Shown in pieces: positions 1 to 10,345 of a DNA stretch of 64,000 nt. The notes beneath the pieces are model-generated. The model did no database searches. It had not been told where the DNA came from and worked only from the letters and a program-made list of their open reading frames with translations. Within the stretch, counting starts at the first letter, position 1. Each line of letters starts with the position of its first letter. The stretch spans positions 17,486 to 81,485 of the forward strand of contig CADBPM010000031.1 of NCBI GenBank assembly GCA_902796595.1. Direction: 5' to 3'. A program made the translations under genes and the position numbers. This stretch comes from an uncultured Lachnospiraceae bacterium (lineage in GTDB: Bacteria; Bacillota; Clostridia; Lachnospirales; Lachnospiraceae).

Positions 1-894
1 GAAGGCAAGAGCAGTGATCTTATCCTTGTTGCGGAAGCACTTCAGGAAAGAAGGATAGGTGCTATTGCCGAGGAAATAGCAAAAAGACAGACTGTAAAGT
101 TTGTAATGATAGCAGGACCAAGTTCTTCGGGAAAGACCACATTTTCACACAGACTTTCTGTAGAACTTATGGTAAACGGACTCAAGCCTCATCCTATTGC
201 CTGCGATGATTACTTTAAAAATCGTGAGGACACCCCGAGGGATGAGAACGGCGAGTATGATTTTGAATGTCTTGAGGCTTTGGACATAGAGAAATTTAAT
301 GAGGATATGGGGGATCTTCTTGAAGGAAAAGAAGTTAAAATGCCTACCTATAACTTCAAAACAGGCAAGAGAGAGTACAGAGGCAATACCTTAAAGCTTG
401 GTGAAAATGATATCCTTGTTCTCGAAGGTATTCATGGTCTGAATAATAAGTTTACTTATTCACTTGACGATGAATACAAATTCAAGATTTATATAAGCGC
501 ACTTACTCAGCTTAACGTAGACGATCACAACAGGATACATACTACAGACGGAAGACTTTTGCGCCGCATGGTACGCGATGCAAGAACAAGAGGAAATTCG
601 GCGGAGGACACCCTTTCAAGATGGCCGTCAGTAAGAAGGGGCGAGGAAAAGTATATATTCCCGTTCCAAGAATCCGCAGATGTAATGTTTAATTCAGCGC
701 TTATATATGAACTTTCGATACTTAAGCCTTATGCAGAGCCCTTGCTTTTTGGCATAAGCAAGGATTCGCCTAATTATGCGGAAGCCAACAGACTTCTTAA
801 GTTCTTGGGCTATTTTCTTACAATCCCGGCTGAGGATGTTTCCAAAAATTCGCTTGTAAGAGAATTTATCGGCGGCGGCTGCTTTGGTCTTTGA
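1..894 (+). CDS. Uridine kinase-family nucleoside kinase, 5'-truncated by window edge
   Basis: The reading frame is open from base 1, so the true start lies upstream; the visible part is 297 residues. A P-loop (GPSSSGKTTF, from about residue 38 of the visible part) is followed by a uridine kinase/phosphoribulokinase-like fold, including the LVLEGIHGLN stretch typical of the Walker B region. Family knowledge: clostridial members are about 550 residues, with N-terminal TGS/threonyl-tRNA-synthetase-like domains that would lie outside the window, and phosphorylate nucleosides with NTP in the cytoplasm. It ends 93 bases before tgt, which has its own promoter, so it is probably the last gene of its transcription unit. 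The exact substrate cannot be read from sequence. Confidence 0.85.
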   Translation, partial: EGKSSDLILVAEALQERRIGAIAEEIAKRQTVKFVMIAGPSSSGKTTFSHRLSVELMVNGLKPHPIACDDYFKNREDTPRDENGEYDFECLEALDIEKFNEDMGDLLEGKEVKMPTYNFKTGKREYRGNTLKLGENDILVLEGIHGLNNKFTYSLDDEYKFKIYISALTQLNVDDHNRIHTTDGRLLRRMVRDARTRGNSAEDTLSRWPSVRRGEEKYIFPFQESADVMFNSALIYELSILKPYAEPLLFGISKDSPNYAEANRLLKFLGYFLTIPAEDVSKNSLVREFIGGGCFGL

Positions 895-918
895 TAACAG
901 AGTTTAGAAAAACTTAGG

Positions 919-947
919 TTGAAATGATGGGCGTGAGGGGATATAAT
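919..947 (+). promoter_or_regulatory. Sigma-A-type promoter for tgt
   Basis: TTGAAA at 919-924 and TATAAT at 942-947 are separated by 17 bases, a near-consensus housekeeping promoter. Predicted start of transcription is about 954, giving a short leader before tgt at 988. Confidence 0.8.
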
Positions 948-978
948 AGTGTAGTTTAGTGTATATAAGCTATTATAA

Positions 979-2118
<1,140 letters not shown>

Positions 2119-2142
2119 ATAAAAACAGGGGAGAAAAGAAAA

Positions 2143-2535
2143 ATGAACACAATTTTATTAACAGCGGGCGCAGCGCAGACAGGAAGCACAGCCGGATTTC
2201 TTACAATGATCATTGTATGGGTAGTTGTACTTGGACTTATGATGTATTTTATGACTTACCGTCCACAGAAAAAAGAGCAGGCAAGAATGAAAGAACTTTT
2301 TGATAATCTTGCTGTCGGTGATTCAGTTCTTACAACAAGCGGCATGTATGGTGTTGTTATCGATATCATGCCTGAAATCGTTGTTATCGAGTTCGGAAGC
2401 AACAAGAACTGCCGTATCCCTATGAAGAAGACTGCGATAGTTAATGTCGAGAAGTCTGAAAAGCCGGGCACAATAGAATCTGCAAATAATCAGGCAGTAA
2501 AGACCGCAGACGACAGTGATAAGAAGAATAAATAA
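2143..2535 (+). CDS. yajC: Preprotein translocase subunit YajC
   Basis: 130-residue single-span membrane protein of the SecDF-YajC accessory translocase. A short N-terminal segment is followed by one hydrophobic helix (about residues 19-39), then the conserved RPQKKEQ motif right after the membrane and a small cytoplasmic domain with the LTTSGMYGVV motif. The charged C-terminal tail is disordered-looking. It is co-transcribed with tgt and followed by a strong terminator. secD and secF are not adjacent but fused and located 29 kb downstream in this window. Confidence 0.95.
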   Translation: MNTILLTAGAAQTGSTAGFLTMIIVWVVVLGLMMYFMTYRPQKKEQARMKELFDNLAVGDSVLTTSGMYGVVIDIMPEIVVIEFGSNKNCRIPMKKTAIVNVEKSEKPGTIESANNQAVKTADDSDKKNK

Positions 2536-2564
2536 GATGTCTGCCTTGTACTTTTGGTAAAGTA

Positions 2565-2599
2565 AAAAAGCGTATAGAGAAATCTATACGCTTTTTTTA
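2565..2599 (+). terminator. Rho-independent terminator after tgt-yajC
   Basis: A hairpin with arms AAAGCGTATAG and CTATACGCTTT, loop AGAAAT, ends in seven T residues. It lies 30 bases after yajC. Confidence 0.9.
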
Positions 2600-2604
2600 T
2601 AAGA

Positions 2605-2680
2605 ACTAGTCAGCCATGTGTAAAAGCTTTTGCGTTGACTGGCAGAGTGCAACATCGGCTAAACGCTGATGTTACAATAA
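2605..2680 (+). repeat. Twin-hairpin CAATAA repeat, copy A
   Basis: Two successive hairpins framed by conserved words: TAG, hairpin 1 (GTCAGCCA with TGACTGGC, one mismatch), CAGA, hairpin 2 (AACATCGGC with GCTGATGTT), CAATAA. The same frame recurs at 3157-3232 and 5796-5874 with different stem sequences that still pair. It sits between yajC's terminator and the 3' end of the RNase P RNA gene. Function unknown. Confidence 0.65.
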
Positions 2681-3020
2681 TCGAGAGCCACTGTAAGCCG
2701 GGTTCTGTATCAGATGATCATCTATCTAGTACCGATGTTGCCACCGGTCTCAATCGACCTACCTGAAAGCACAAGCGACGGGCCGCCGACGGGCTTTCTG
2801 TTTGGTCTTTCTTCGGATGGAGTTTACATAAGCCATGACTGTTACCAGCCATGCGGTAGTCTCTTAAGCTGCCTTTTCACCCTTACCAGATTATGCATCT
2901 GGCGGTAATTTTCTGCTGCACTTGTCCTGGGGTCACCCCCGCCGGACGTTATCCGGCATCCTGCCCTGTGAAGCCCGGACTTTCCTCTTCCTTAGGGAAG
3001 CGATCATCTGTGACTCTCGA
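2681..3020 (-). ncRNA. rnpB: RNase P RNA, bacterial type A
   Basis: Catalytic RNA that removes 5' leaders from tRNA precursors. On the minus strand the transcript begins with a helix strand that pairs perfectly with its 3' end (TCGAGAG at 2681 and CTCTCGA at 3014 on the plus strand, the P1 helix). The universally conserved GAGGAAAGTCCGGGCTT region is visible as its complement near 2971-2990, and the 3' conserved GCTTACAGTGGCTCTC-type end at about 2683-2698. Length about 340 nt. It has its own promoter (3030-3058). Confidence 0.95.
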
Positions 3021-3029
3021 CAATCCCTA

Positions 3030-3058
3030 ATTATATCATTAAAAACGGTATATGTAAA
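3030..3058 (-). promoter_or_regulatory. Promoter of rnpB
   Basis: Read on the minus strand: TTTACA (3053-3058), 17-base spacer, TATAAT (3030-3035). The predicted start of transcription falls at the first bases of the P1 helix of RNase P RNA, as expected. Confidence 0.85.
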
Positions 3059-3104
3059 GGCTCGTTTCTGGGAATTTTATACCCCTATTCAATAAGAAAA
3101 GAGA

Positions 3105-3133
3105 TTGAAAAAGTTTTAACTACTGTGTATACT
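3105..3133 (+). promoter_or_regulatory. Promoter of xpaC-telA
   Basis: TTGAAA (3105-3110), 17-base spacer, TATACT (3128-3133) with a TGTG extension upstream of the -10. The predicted transcript would start about 3140 and carry repeat copy B in its leader. Confidence 0.8.
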
Positions 3134-3156
3134 AATAAGAGTTGAATGTATTAAGG

Positions 3157-3232
3157 AATAGCCGACCAAGAATAAACGCTTTCAAGTTGGCCGGCAGAGT
3201 GCAGCGTCAGGCAGAGCCAGATGTTGCAATAA
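3157..3232 (+). repeat. Twin-hairpin CAATAA repeat, copy B (xpaC leader)
   Basis: Hairpin 1 pairs GCCGACCAA with TTGGCCGGC (one mismatch, same position as copy A); after CAGA, hairpin 2 pairs GCAGCGTC with GATGTTGC and has an inner GGC/GCC extension; the element ends CAATAA. The xpaC Shine-Dalgarno AGGGAG begins three bases after it, so this copy forms the 5' untranslated region of xpaC. Confidence 0.65.
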
Positions 3233-3246
3233 GCAGGGAGAAAATT

Positions 3247-4518
3247 GTGAACAGTAACAATTGGGATAATTCAGGGGATGATCTCCAAAGGATAATTGAT
3301 GATGCCATTCGTTCAGGCAATTACAGCAATCTTGGAAATGATGTTGATGATATCATAGAGAGAGTAAAAAGAGAAGCAAGAGAATTTACATCTGCAGCAG
3401 CAGGTACGGCAGCAGATGTTCTTAACGGTAGCCGCACTACTTTTAAAAAGCAGGGTTTAGGCGGAAATAAGTCATTTGGCAGTAATTTCTTTACATCAGA
3501 CGGGGGGAGGTATTTTACCAGAGTAAATTCAAAAGACCTGCCTGTCATATACAAGTCAGATTCGTCAATTCTTGCTGGTGGTGTGGTGAGGCTTGCGCTC
3601 GGCATACCTAACATGTTTGTTTCGGGGATCTCTTTGCTGGGCGGACTTCTTGCAAGCGGTCTGAATATAGGAATGTTGCTTATTGTGATCGCTATTCTTG
3701 GAACATGGTTTGGCTTTTCGACATTTGAAGTATTTAAAGGCAGAAAATTCCTTAAGCTCCGTAAGCTTATGAAGGTGATAAGGTCAATGGGAATCGCCTC
3801 AGGAGAAAAGGCTTCTGTCGATTTAAGGCTTCTTACAGGCGGCTCTAATGACAGTGCGGAGAAGGTAAGAGAAGGTGTAAATTATATGCTTTCAAACGAC
3901 TGGCTTCCGCAGGGACATCTTTCAAATGATGGCAATACACTTATACTTACCAATGATGCCTATGCCATGTACCAGCTTGCCATGAAGAACTATGAGCAGC
4001 GCAGTAATGACACAAAGAGAGAAGCTTTTAAAAAGGAAGAGAGAGAAGCTTCAGATAATAAGGGGACTCTTTCACCTGAAGTGCGTGCAGTAGTAGATAG
4101 CGGACGTGATTACATCAGACAGATGCAGGAGCTTAACGACAGGATACCCGGAGTTGAAATTTCTGAAAAGATAGATAAAATAAAGATGCTTACAGAAAGG
4201 ATCATCAGCAGGGTTGAGGAGCATCCTGAACAGGTGGCTCAGACAAAGAAACTTATGAAATATTATCTTCCTATGATGATAAAACTTCTTACAGCTTATG
4301 CTGAAATGGACAGTCAGGTACACACAGGAGATAATATACAGAATTCAAAGAAGCAGATTGAGGGAGTGCTCAATAGTCTTAATGATGCCTTTGAAAAGCT
4401 GCTTGATAATCTTTATGAAGATACTGCTTTTGATGTTGCAAGTGATGTTACCGTTCTTGAAAACATGCTGAAGCAGGAAGGGTTAAAAGAGCAGGAACTT
4501 AAGTCTGATGTAAAATGA
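3247..4518 (+). CDS. xpaC: XpaC-like 5-bromo-4-chloroindolyl phosphate hydrolysis family protein
   Basis: 423 residues with the GTG start at 3247, which is preceded at six bases by AGGGAG (3235-3240). An in-frame ATG exists at 3142, but that extension would read through the twin-hairpin repeat and has no ribosome site, so I reject it. A hydrophobic membrane hairpin (about residues 110-160) precedes a long helical cytoplasmic region. Family knowledge: XpaC proteins are found beside TelA and are linked to membrane-stress or toxic-anion phenotypes; biochemical role unproven. telA follows after 49 bases, almost certainly one transcript. Confidence 0.8.
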   Translation: MNSNNWDNSGDDLQRIIDDAIRSGNYSNLGNDVDDIIERVKREAREFTSAAAGTAADVLNGSRTTFKKQGLGGNKSFGSNFFTSDGGRYFTRVNSKDLPVIYKSDSSILAGGVVRLALGIPNMFVSGISLLGGLLASGLNIGMLLIVIAILGTWFGFSTFEVFKGRKFLKLRKLMKVIRSMGIASGEKASVDLRLLTGGSNDSAEKVREGVNYMLSNDWLPQGHLSNDGNTLILTNDAYAMYQLAMKNYEQRSNDTKREAFKKEEREASDNKGTLSPEVRAVVDSGRDYIRQMQELNDRIPGVEISEKIDKIKMLTERIISRVEEHPEQVAQTKKLMKYYLPMMIKLLTAYAEMDSQVHTGDNIQNSKKQIEGVLNSLNDAFEKLLDNLYEDTAFDVASDVTVLENMLKQEGLKEQELKSDVK

Positions 4519-4567
4519 TTTTTAAGAATGTTCTGCATAACACTACATTCTGGATAAGGGGAGAAAA

Positions 4568-5791
4568 ATGAGCGATAATCTTGACGAATTTACAAAGGAA
4601 GCACCAGTTTTAACATTGGATCCGTTCGAAGGAAAGAAAGCAGAGGAAGCACCGGTTTTGACAGCCGAGGCAGATAAGAGCGCGAATCTTGAAATCACAC
4701 CTGCTGTGAATACACCTTCGGTTAAGGAAGGGGCTGCAGAGGAGGCACCGAAGAGCGAAATAGATGAGTCCATGCTTTCGGATACTGAAAAGCAGCAGAT
4801 TGATAAATTTGTTGACCAGATCGATATAAGTGATTCGAACGTTGTGCTTCAGTACGGTGCAGGAGCACAGAAGAAGATGGCTGATTTTTCCGATAAGGCT
4901 CTTGAATGTGTAAGAACCAAGGATCTTGGAGATACAGGCGATCTTCTTGCAAATGTTGTTACAGAGTTAAAGAATTTTGATGCTGATGAAGAGGGCGGCG
5001 GAATCTTCGGATTCTTTAAAAAGCAGAAAAACAAGCTTGAACTTATGAAGACCCGCTATGACAAGGCTGAGACAAATGTAAACAAGATCTGCGATACCCT
5101 TGAAGAGCATCAGGTTACTCTTATGAAGGATTCAGCAATGCTTGATAATATGTATGAGCTGAACCTCACATATTTTAAAGAGCTTACTATGTATATCATA
5201 GCCGGTAAGAAGAAGCTTGAACAGGTAAGAACCGTAACACTTAAGGAACTTAGCGAGAAAGCATCCAAAACAGGAGCACCTGAAGATGTTCAGGCTGCAA
5301 AGGACTGCAAGGATATGTGTGAGCGCTTCGAAAAGAAGCTTTATGATCTTGAACTTACAAGAACTGTTGCCATGCAGACAGCTCCTCAGATCAGACTTAT
5401 TCAGCAGAATGATGTGCTTATGAGTGAAAAGATCCAGTCTACACTTGTAAATACTATTCCTCTCTGGAAGAGTCAGATGACGCTTGCTCTTGGAATCGAG
5501 CATGCAAGTCAGGCTGCAAAGGCTGAAAGAGCTGTAAATGATATGACTAATGAACTTCTTAAGAAGAACGCAGAGAAGCTCAAGATAGCAAGCGTTGAAG
5601 CTGCAAAGGAAAGTGAACGCGGTATCGTTGACATAGAGACTCTTACAAAGACCAATGAAACTCTTATTTCAACCTTCGATGAAGTTATGCAGATCCAGAA
5701 AGATGGACATGAGAAGAGAGTTGCTGCAGAACAGGAAATGACAAGACTTGAGAGTGAGCTGAAGAACAAACTCCTTCAGATGGCAAAGTAA
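4568..5791 (+). CDS. telA: TelA/KlaA family toxic anion resistance protein
   Basis: 407 residues; a long soluble, mostly helical coiled-coil-rich protein (PF05816 type). The N-terminal about 75 residues are acidic and Ala/Pro-rich with a duplicated EEAPVLT/EAPVLT phrase. The core runs from about residue 80 and includes the IFGFFKKQKNKLELMKTRY segment and the PQIRLIQQND motif typical of the family. Shine-Dalgarno AGGGGAG lies just before the ATG. Family knowledge: linked to tellurite and cell-envelope stress tolerance; mechanism unknown. Pairing with xpaC is the standard clostridial/bacillar arrangement. Confidence 0.88.
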   Translation: MSDNLDEFTKEAPVLTLDPFEGKKAEEAPVLTAEADKSANLEITPAVNTPSVKEGAAEEAPKSEIDESMLSDTEKQQIDKFVDQIDISDSNVVLQYGAGAQKKMADFSDKALECVRTKDLGDTGDLLANVVTELKNFDADEEGGGIFGFFKKQKNKLELMKTRYDKAETNVNKICDTLEEHQVTLMKDSAMLDNMYELNLTYFKELTMYIIAGKKKLEQVRTVTLKELSEKASKTGAPEDVQAAKDCKDMCERFEKKLYDLELTRTVAMQTAPQIRLIQQNDVLMSEKIQSTLVNTIPLWKSQMTLALGIEHASQAAKAERAVNDMTNELLKKNAEKLKIASVEAAKESERGIVDIETLTKTNETLISTFDEVMQIQKDGHEKRVAAEQEMTRLESELKNKLLQMAK

Positions 5792-5795
5792 AGGA

Positions 5796-5874
5796 CTAGC
5801 CGGTCATGTTACATCGCTCTCGCGATGTAACATGACCGGCAGATTATCATATCGAACAGAGTTCGATACGACAA
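5796..5874 (+). repeat. Twin-hairpin CAATAA repeat, copy C
   Basis: Starts CTAG directly after telA. Hairpin 1 is a perfect 19-bp stem (arms GCCGGTCATGTTACATCGC and its complement) with a TCTC loop; after CAGA, hairpin 2 pairs TATCGAAC with GTTCGATA; the element ends CAATAA. Same layout as copies A and B but different stem sequence. Confidence 0.7.
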
Positions 5875-5908
5875 TAAACGATCTGGCTTATGTCAGGTCG
5901 TTTTTCTT
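5875..5908 (+). terminator. Terminator after telA
   Basis: AAACGATCTG pairs with CAGGTCGTTT (one G-U pair) around a GCTTATGT loop and is followed by a T-rich tract. It begins immediately after repeat copy C. Confidence 0.85.
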
Positions 5909-5959
5909 TTATGAAGAAGTTCCTTCATCCTTATGCAAGGCAAATCTGCCTCTTAATCA

Positions 5960-6019
5960 TTGACATAAGTAAATACAATAAATATGTTTATTGACAGTGG
6001 CTATTTTTGCGACTATACT
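5960..6019 (+). promoter_or_regulatory. Tandem promoters for guaB operon
   Basis: P1: TTGACA at 5960-5965 and TATGTT at 5983-5988 (17-base spacer). P2: TTGACA at 5991-5996 and TATACT at 6014-6019 (17-base spacer), nearly consensus. P2 would give a leader of about 148 nt before guaB. That leader holds small hairpins (for example GAGTATG/CATACTC near 6090-6108) but I recognise no known riboswitch in it. Confidence 0.75.
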
Positions 6020-6116
6020 TTCTAATAAGTTTGCTGAGTTCCGACACTTTATTAAAAAATATAAAGTTTTCAGACAGCAATTAAATCGAGTATGGCAGCA
6101 TACTCCAGCAATCTGA

Positions 6117-7627
<1,511 letters not shown>

Positions 7628-7628
<1 letters not shown>

Positions 7629-8341
7629 TGAAAATAAGAGAGATTGGCAGGGAACTGTCATCTACCACTTATCCTGGAAGAGGAATAGTGATAGGTAAGA
7701 GCGAAGATGGAAAAAGCGCGGTGACTGCTTATTTTATAATGGGCAGAAGTAGTAACAGCCGTAACAGAGTATTTAAAGAGGAAGGATTGGGGCTTCGTAC
7801 AGAAGCCTTTGATCCTGCCCTGCTTGAAGATCCGAGTCTTATAATCTACTGGCCTGTAAGAGTATATGGCAATTCTACTATTGTTACAAATGGCGACCAG
7901 ACAGATACTATATATAAACTTATGAAGGAAGGCGGTTCTTTTGAACAGGCACTTTCTACCAGAGAATTTGAACCGGATGCGCCGAATTATACCCCGCGTA
8001 TCTCTGGAATCATGAATGTAAGAAATGGAGAGTATGATTATAAGCTTTCAATTCTTAAGAGTGATGATGGAGATCCGGCTCAGTGCAGAAGAAACTTTTT
8101 TACATACGATGCACCAAAGAGCGGTGAGGGTCATTTCATACATACATATATGCAGGATGGTTCACCACTTCCAAGCTTTGAGGGGGAACCTGTAAAGGTT
8201 ACAGTTAAAGGCGATATAGATGAGTTTACAAAGACAGTCTGGGACAATCTTAATGAGGATAACAGAGTATCTCTTTTTGTAAGATATATCGATATAGTTT
8301 CAGGAAAGATGGAGACAAGAATTGTAAATCGCAACGTTTAA
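7628..8341 (+). CDS. purO: IMP cyclohydrolase, PurO-like family
   Basis: 237 residues with the PF07826-type opening ([18 protein letters not shown], then [14 protein letters not shown]). This family closes the FAICAR ring to IMP and is structurally unrelated to the MGS-like cyclohydrolase half of PurH. The adjacent downstream gene encodes only the formyltransferase half of PurH, so the two together would replace bifunctional PurH. ATG overlaps the guaB stop codon. Family assignment is by recognised motifs; the enzymatic role is inferred from family and context. Confidence 0.85.
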
Positions 8342-8354
8342 AAAGGGAAGAGAC

Positions 8355-9533
8355 ATGAGTGAGATTCAGTTAAAATACGGATGCAATCCAAATCAGAAGC
8401 CTGCAAGGATCTTTATGGAGGATGGAAGCAATCTTCCTGTAGAGGTACTTAACGGACATCCGGGATATATAAATTTTCTTGATGCACTTAACGCAATACA
8501 GCTTGTTACTGAACTTAAAAATGCAACAGGACTTCCTGCTGCTGCATCATTTAAACATGTATCACCTGCGGGAGCTGCAGTAGGAAAGACTTTAAGCGAA
8601 GTTGAAAGAAAGATTTACTGGGTTGAAGATATGGGAGAACTTACTCCGCTTGCAAGCGCCTATGCAAGAGCAAGAGGAGCAGACAGAATGTCTTCATTCG
8701 GCGATTTTATAGCTCTTTCAGATAAATGTGATGTAGCAACTGCAAAGCTTATAAAACGTGAGGTTTCAGATGGAGTGATCGCACCTGACTATGAGGCGGA
8801 GGCACTTGAGATCCTTAAGCAGAAAAAGAAGGGAAATTACAATGTAATAAAGATCGATCCTTCTTATAAGCCGGATAGTGTAGAGCATAAGCAGGTTTTC
8901 GGAATCACATTTGAACAGGGTAGAAATGACAGCGTATTTACACCTGAGTCATTTAACAATATAGTGACAAAGAAAAAGACTCTTCCTGAGGGTGCTGTGA
9001 GAGACCTTATCATTTCAATGATAACGCTTAAGTATACTCAGTCAAATTCTGTATGTTATGTAAAGGATGGACAGGCTATCGGCATAGGAGCCGGTCAGCA
9101 GAGCCGTATCCACTGTACAAGACTTGCCGGAGACAAGGCTGATAAGTGGTGGCTTCGCCAGAACCCTAAGGTGCTTAACCTTCCTTTTAAGGAAAATATA
9201 GGAAGAGCCGACAGGGACAATGCTATCGACCTTTATACAGGTGAAGATTGCATGGATGTTCTTGCAGACGGTCGTTGGGAAAATATCTTTACAGAAAAGC
9301 CTGCTGAATTTGCAAGAGAAGAAAGAAGAGAATGGATCTCAAAGAATACAGGAGTCAGTCTTGGTTCGGATGCATTCTTCCCGTTTGGCGATAATATCGA
9401 AAGAGCTGCAAGAAGCGGTGTTAAGTATATTGCTGAACCGGGCGGTTCTATAAGAGATGACAACGTTATCGATACCTGTGATGCAAACGGAATCGTAATG
9501 GCATTCACCGGAGTCAGATTGTTTCATCATTAA
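8355..9533 (+). CDS. purH: AICAR formyltransferase, stand-alone PurH C-terminal half
   Basis: Transfers a formyl group from 10-formyl-THF to AICAR giving FAICAR. 392 residues carrying only the AICARFT fold; the N-terminal MGS-like cyclohydrolase half of ordinary PurH (about 520 residues) is missing. Visible: FKHVSPAG with the catalytic Lys-His pair (about residue 67), [27 protein letters not shown] and the C-terminal SDAFFPFGD and EPGGSIRDD motifs. It follows the PurO-like cyclohydrolase by 13 bases with an AAGGGAAG ribosome site. A terminator follows, separating it from purE. Confidence 0.93.
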   Translation: MSEIQLKYGCNPNQKPARIFMEDGSNLPVEVLNGHPGYINFLDALNAIQLVTELKNATGLPAAASFKHVSPAGAAVGKTLSEVERKIYWVEDMGELTPLASAYARARGADRMSSFGDFIALSDKCDVATAKLIKREVSDGVIAPDYEAEALEILKQKKKGNYNVIKIDPSYKPDSVEHKQVFGITFEQGRNDSVFTPESFNNIVTKKKTLPEGAVRDLIISMITLKYTQSNSVCYVKDGQAIGIGAGQQSRIHCTRLAGDKADKWWLRQNPKVLNLPFKENIGRADRDNAIDLYTGEDCMDVLADGRWENIFTEKPAEFAREERREWISKNTGVSLGSDAFFPFGDNIERAARSGVKYIAEPGGSIRDDNVIDTCDANGIVMAFTGVRLFHH

Positions 9534-9536
9534 CTG

Positions 9537-9593
9537 TGATTGCCTTATGGGCAATCACCTTGACACCCAGTCGAGCCCTAAGGGCTTTTTGAA
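9537..9593 (+). terminator. Terminator region after AICARFT gene
   Basis: Two hairpins: GTGATTGCC/GGGCAATCAC at 9537-9558 without a T run, then AGCCC-TAA-GGGCT followed by TTTTT at 9575-9592. The second is the likely terminator. Confidence 0.7.
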
Positions 9594-9618
9594 TGACCGG
9601 GGTCTCCTATTAACTATT

Positions 9619-9760
9619 GTGCACTTGCGCAGCAAGTGTGCCAGGTATCAGCATTTATGCTGATGCAGAATTTGTTTACTCGCGTAGCGAGTGAATCTAG
9701 TATCTGCGTAAGCTGATACAGAACATAATATCAATTGTGCACTTGCTTTGCGAGTGCACA
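9619..9760 (+). repeat. Alternating five-hairpin array (A-B-A-B-A) upstream of purE
   Basis: Type A hairpins: GTGCACTTGC/GCAAGTGTGC (9619-9641), TTTACTCGC/GCGAGTGAA (9675-9695), GTGCACTTGC/GCGAGTGCAC (9737-9759), each with a 3-base loop. Type B hairpins: GTATCAGC/GCTGATGC (9645-9666) and GTATCTGC/GCTGATAC (9700-9719). They alternate A-B-A-B-A and end six bases before the purE Shine-Dalgarno. A related A-B-A array precedes pyk (41185-41270). Not a CRISPR: units are self-complementary and abut one another. Confidence 0.7.
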
Positions 9761-9778
9761 GTAATAGAGGAAAAAATA

Positions 9779-10288
9779 ATGGTAGGAATAGTAATGGGCA
9801 GTGATTCTGATCTTGGAATAATGAAAGCTGCCATGGAAACACTTGATAAATTTGGAATTGAGTATGATGTTACTATTATATCTGCTCATCGCATGCCTGA
9901 TGTTTTTTATGATTGGGCAAGTCACGCTGAAGAAAAATATGATGTTATCATAGCAGGAGCGGGCGGAGCAGCTCATCTTCCTGGAATGGCAGCAGCAATA
10001 ACACCGGTTCCTGTTATAGGTGTACCAATCTATACTAAATCACTCGGCGGAGTGGATTCTCTTTATTCTATCGTTCAGATGCCATCAGGCATACCGGTAG
10101 CCACAGTGGCTATTAACGGAGCTAAAAATGCAGCAGTTCTTGCAGCAAAGATCATATCAGTTAAAGACCCATCAATGAGACAGAAGGTAAAGGACTTCGC
10201 AAAAGGATTAAAAGACGGAGTTATGGAAAAGAAGTCTAAGATTGAAAATATTGGATGGAAAGCTTATTTAGACGACATGAATAAATAA
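9779..10288 (+). CDS. purE: N5-carboxyaminoimidazole ribonucleotide mutase, PurE
   Basis: Converts N5-CAIR to CAIR (class I) in de novo purine synthesis. 169 residues from ATG 9779 with AGAGG at 9766-9770. The opening VGIVMGSDSDL and the SAHRMPD loop with the catalytic His are diagnostic, followed by AGAGGAAHLPGM. A longer in-frame start inside the upstream hairpin array is rejected because it would translate the array. First gene of purE-purM-purN-purD; no purK is visible, nor purC, purB or purF in this window. Confidence 0.96.
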   Translation: MVGIVMGSDSDLGIMKAAMETLDKFGIEYDVTIISAHRMPDVFYDWASHAEEKYDVIIAGAGGAAHLPGMAAAITPVPVIGVPIYTKSLGGVDSLYSIVQMPSGIPVATVAINGAKNAAVLAAKIISVKDPSMRQKVKDFAKGLKDGVMEKKSKIENIGWKAYLDDMNK

Positions 10289-10345
10289 TGCCGTATTGTG
10301 AGGTTTGTAAGCGACATTTATAAGAAAAGTGAGGATAATTCTATT

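Noticed and set aside
2714..2908. 64-codon reading frame inside the RNase P RNA region
   Set aside because: It lies wholly inside rnpB on the opposite strand and has no ribosome site; the conserved RNA explains the sequence.
9619..9760. CRISPR array before purE
   Set aside because: Units are self-complementary hairpins of two types with no unique spacers of constant length and no cas genes.
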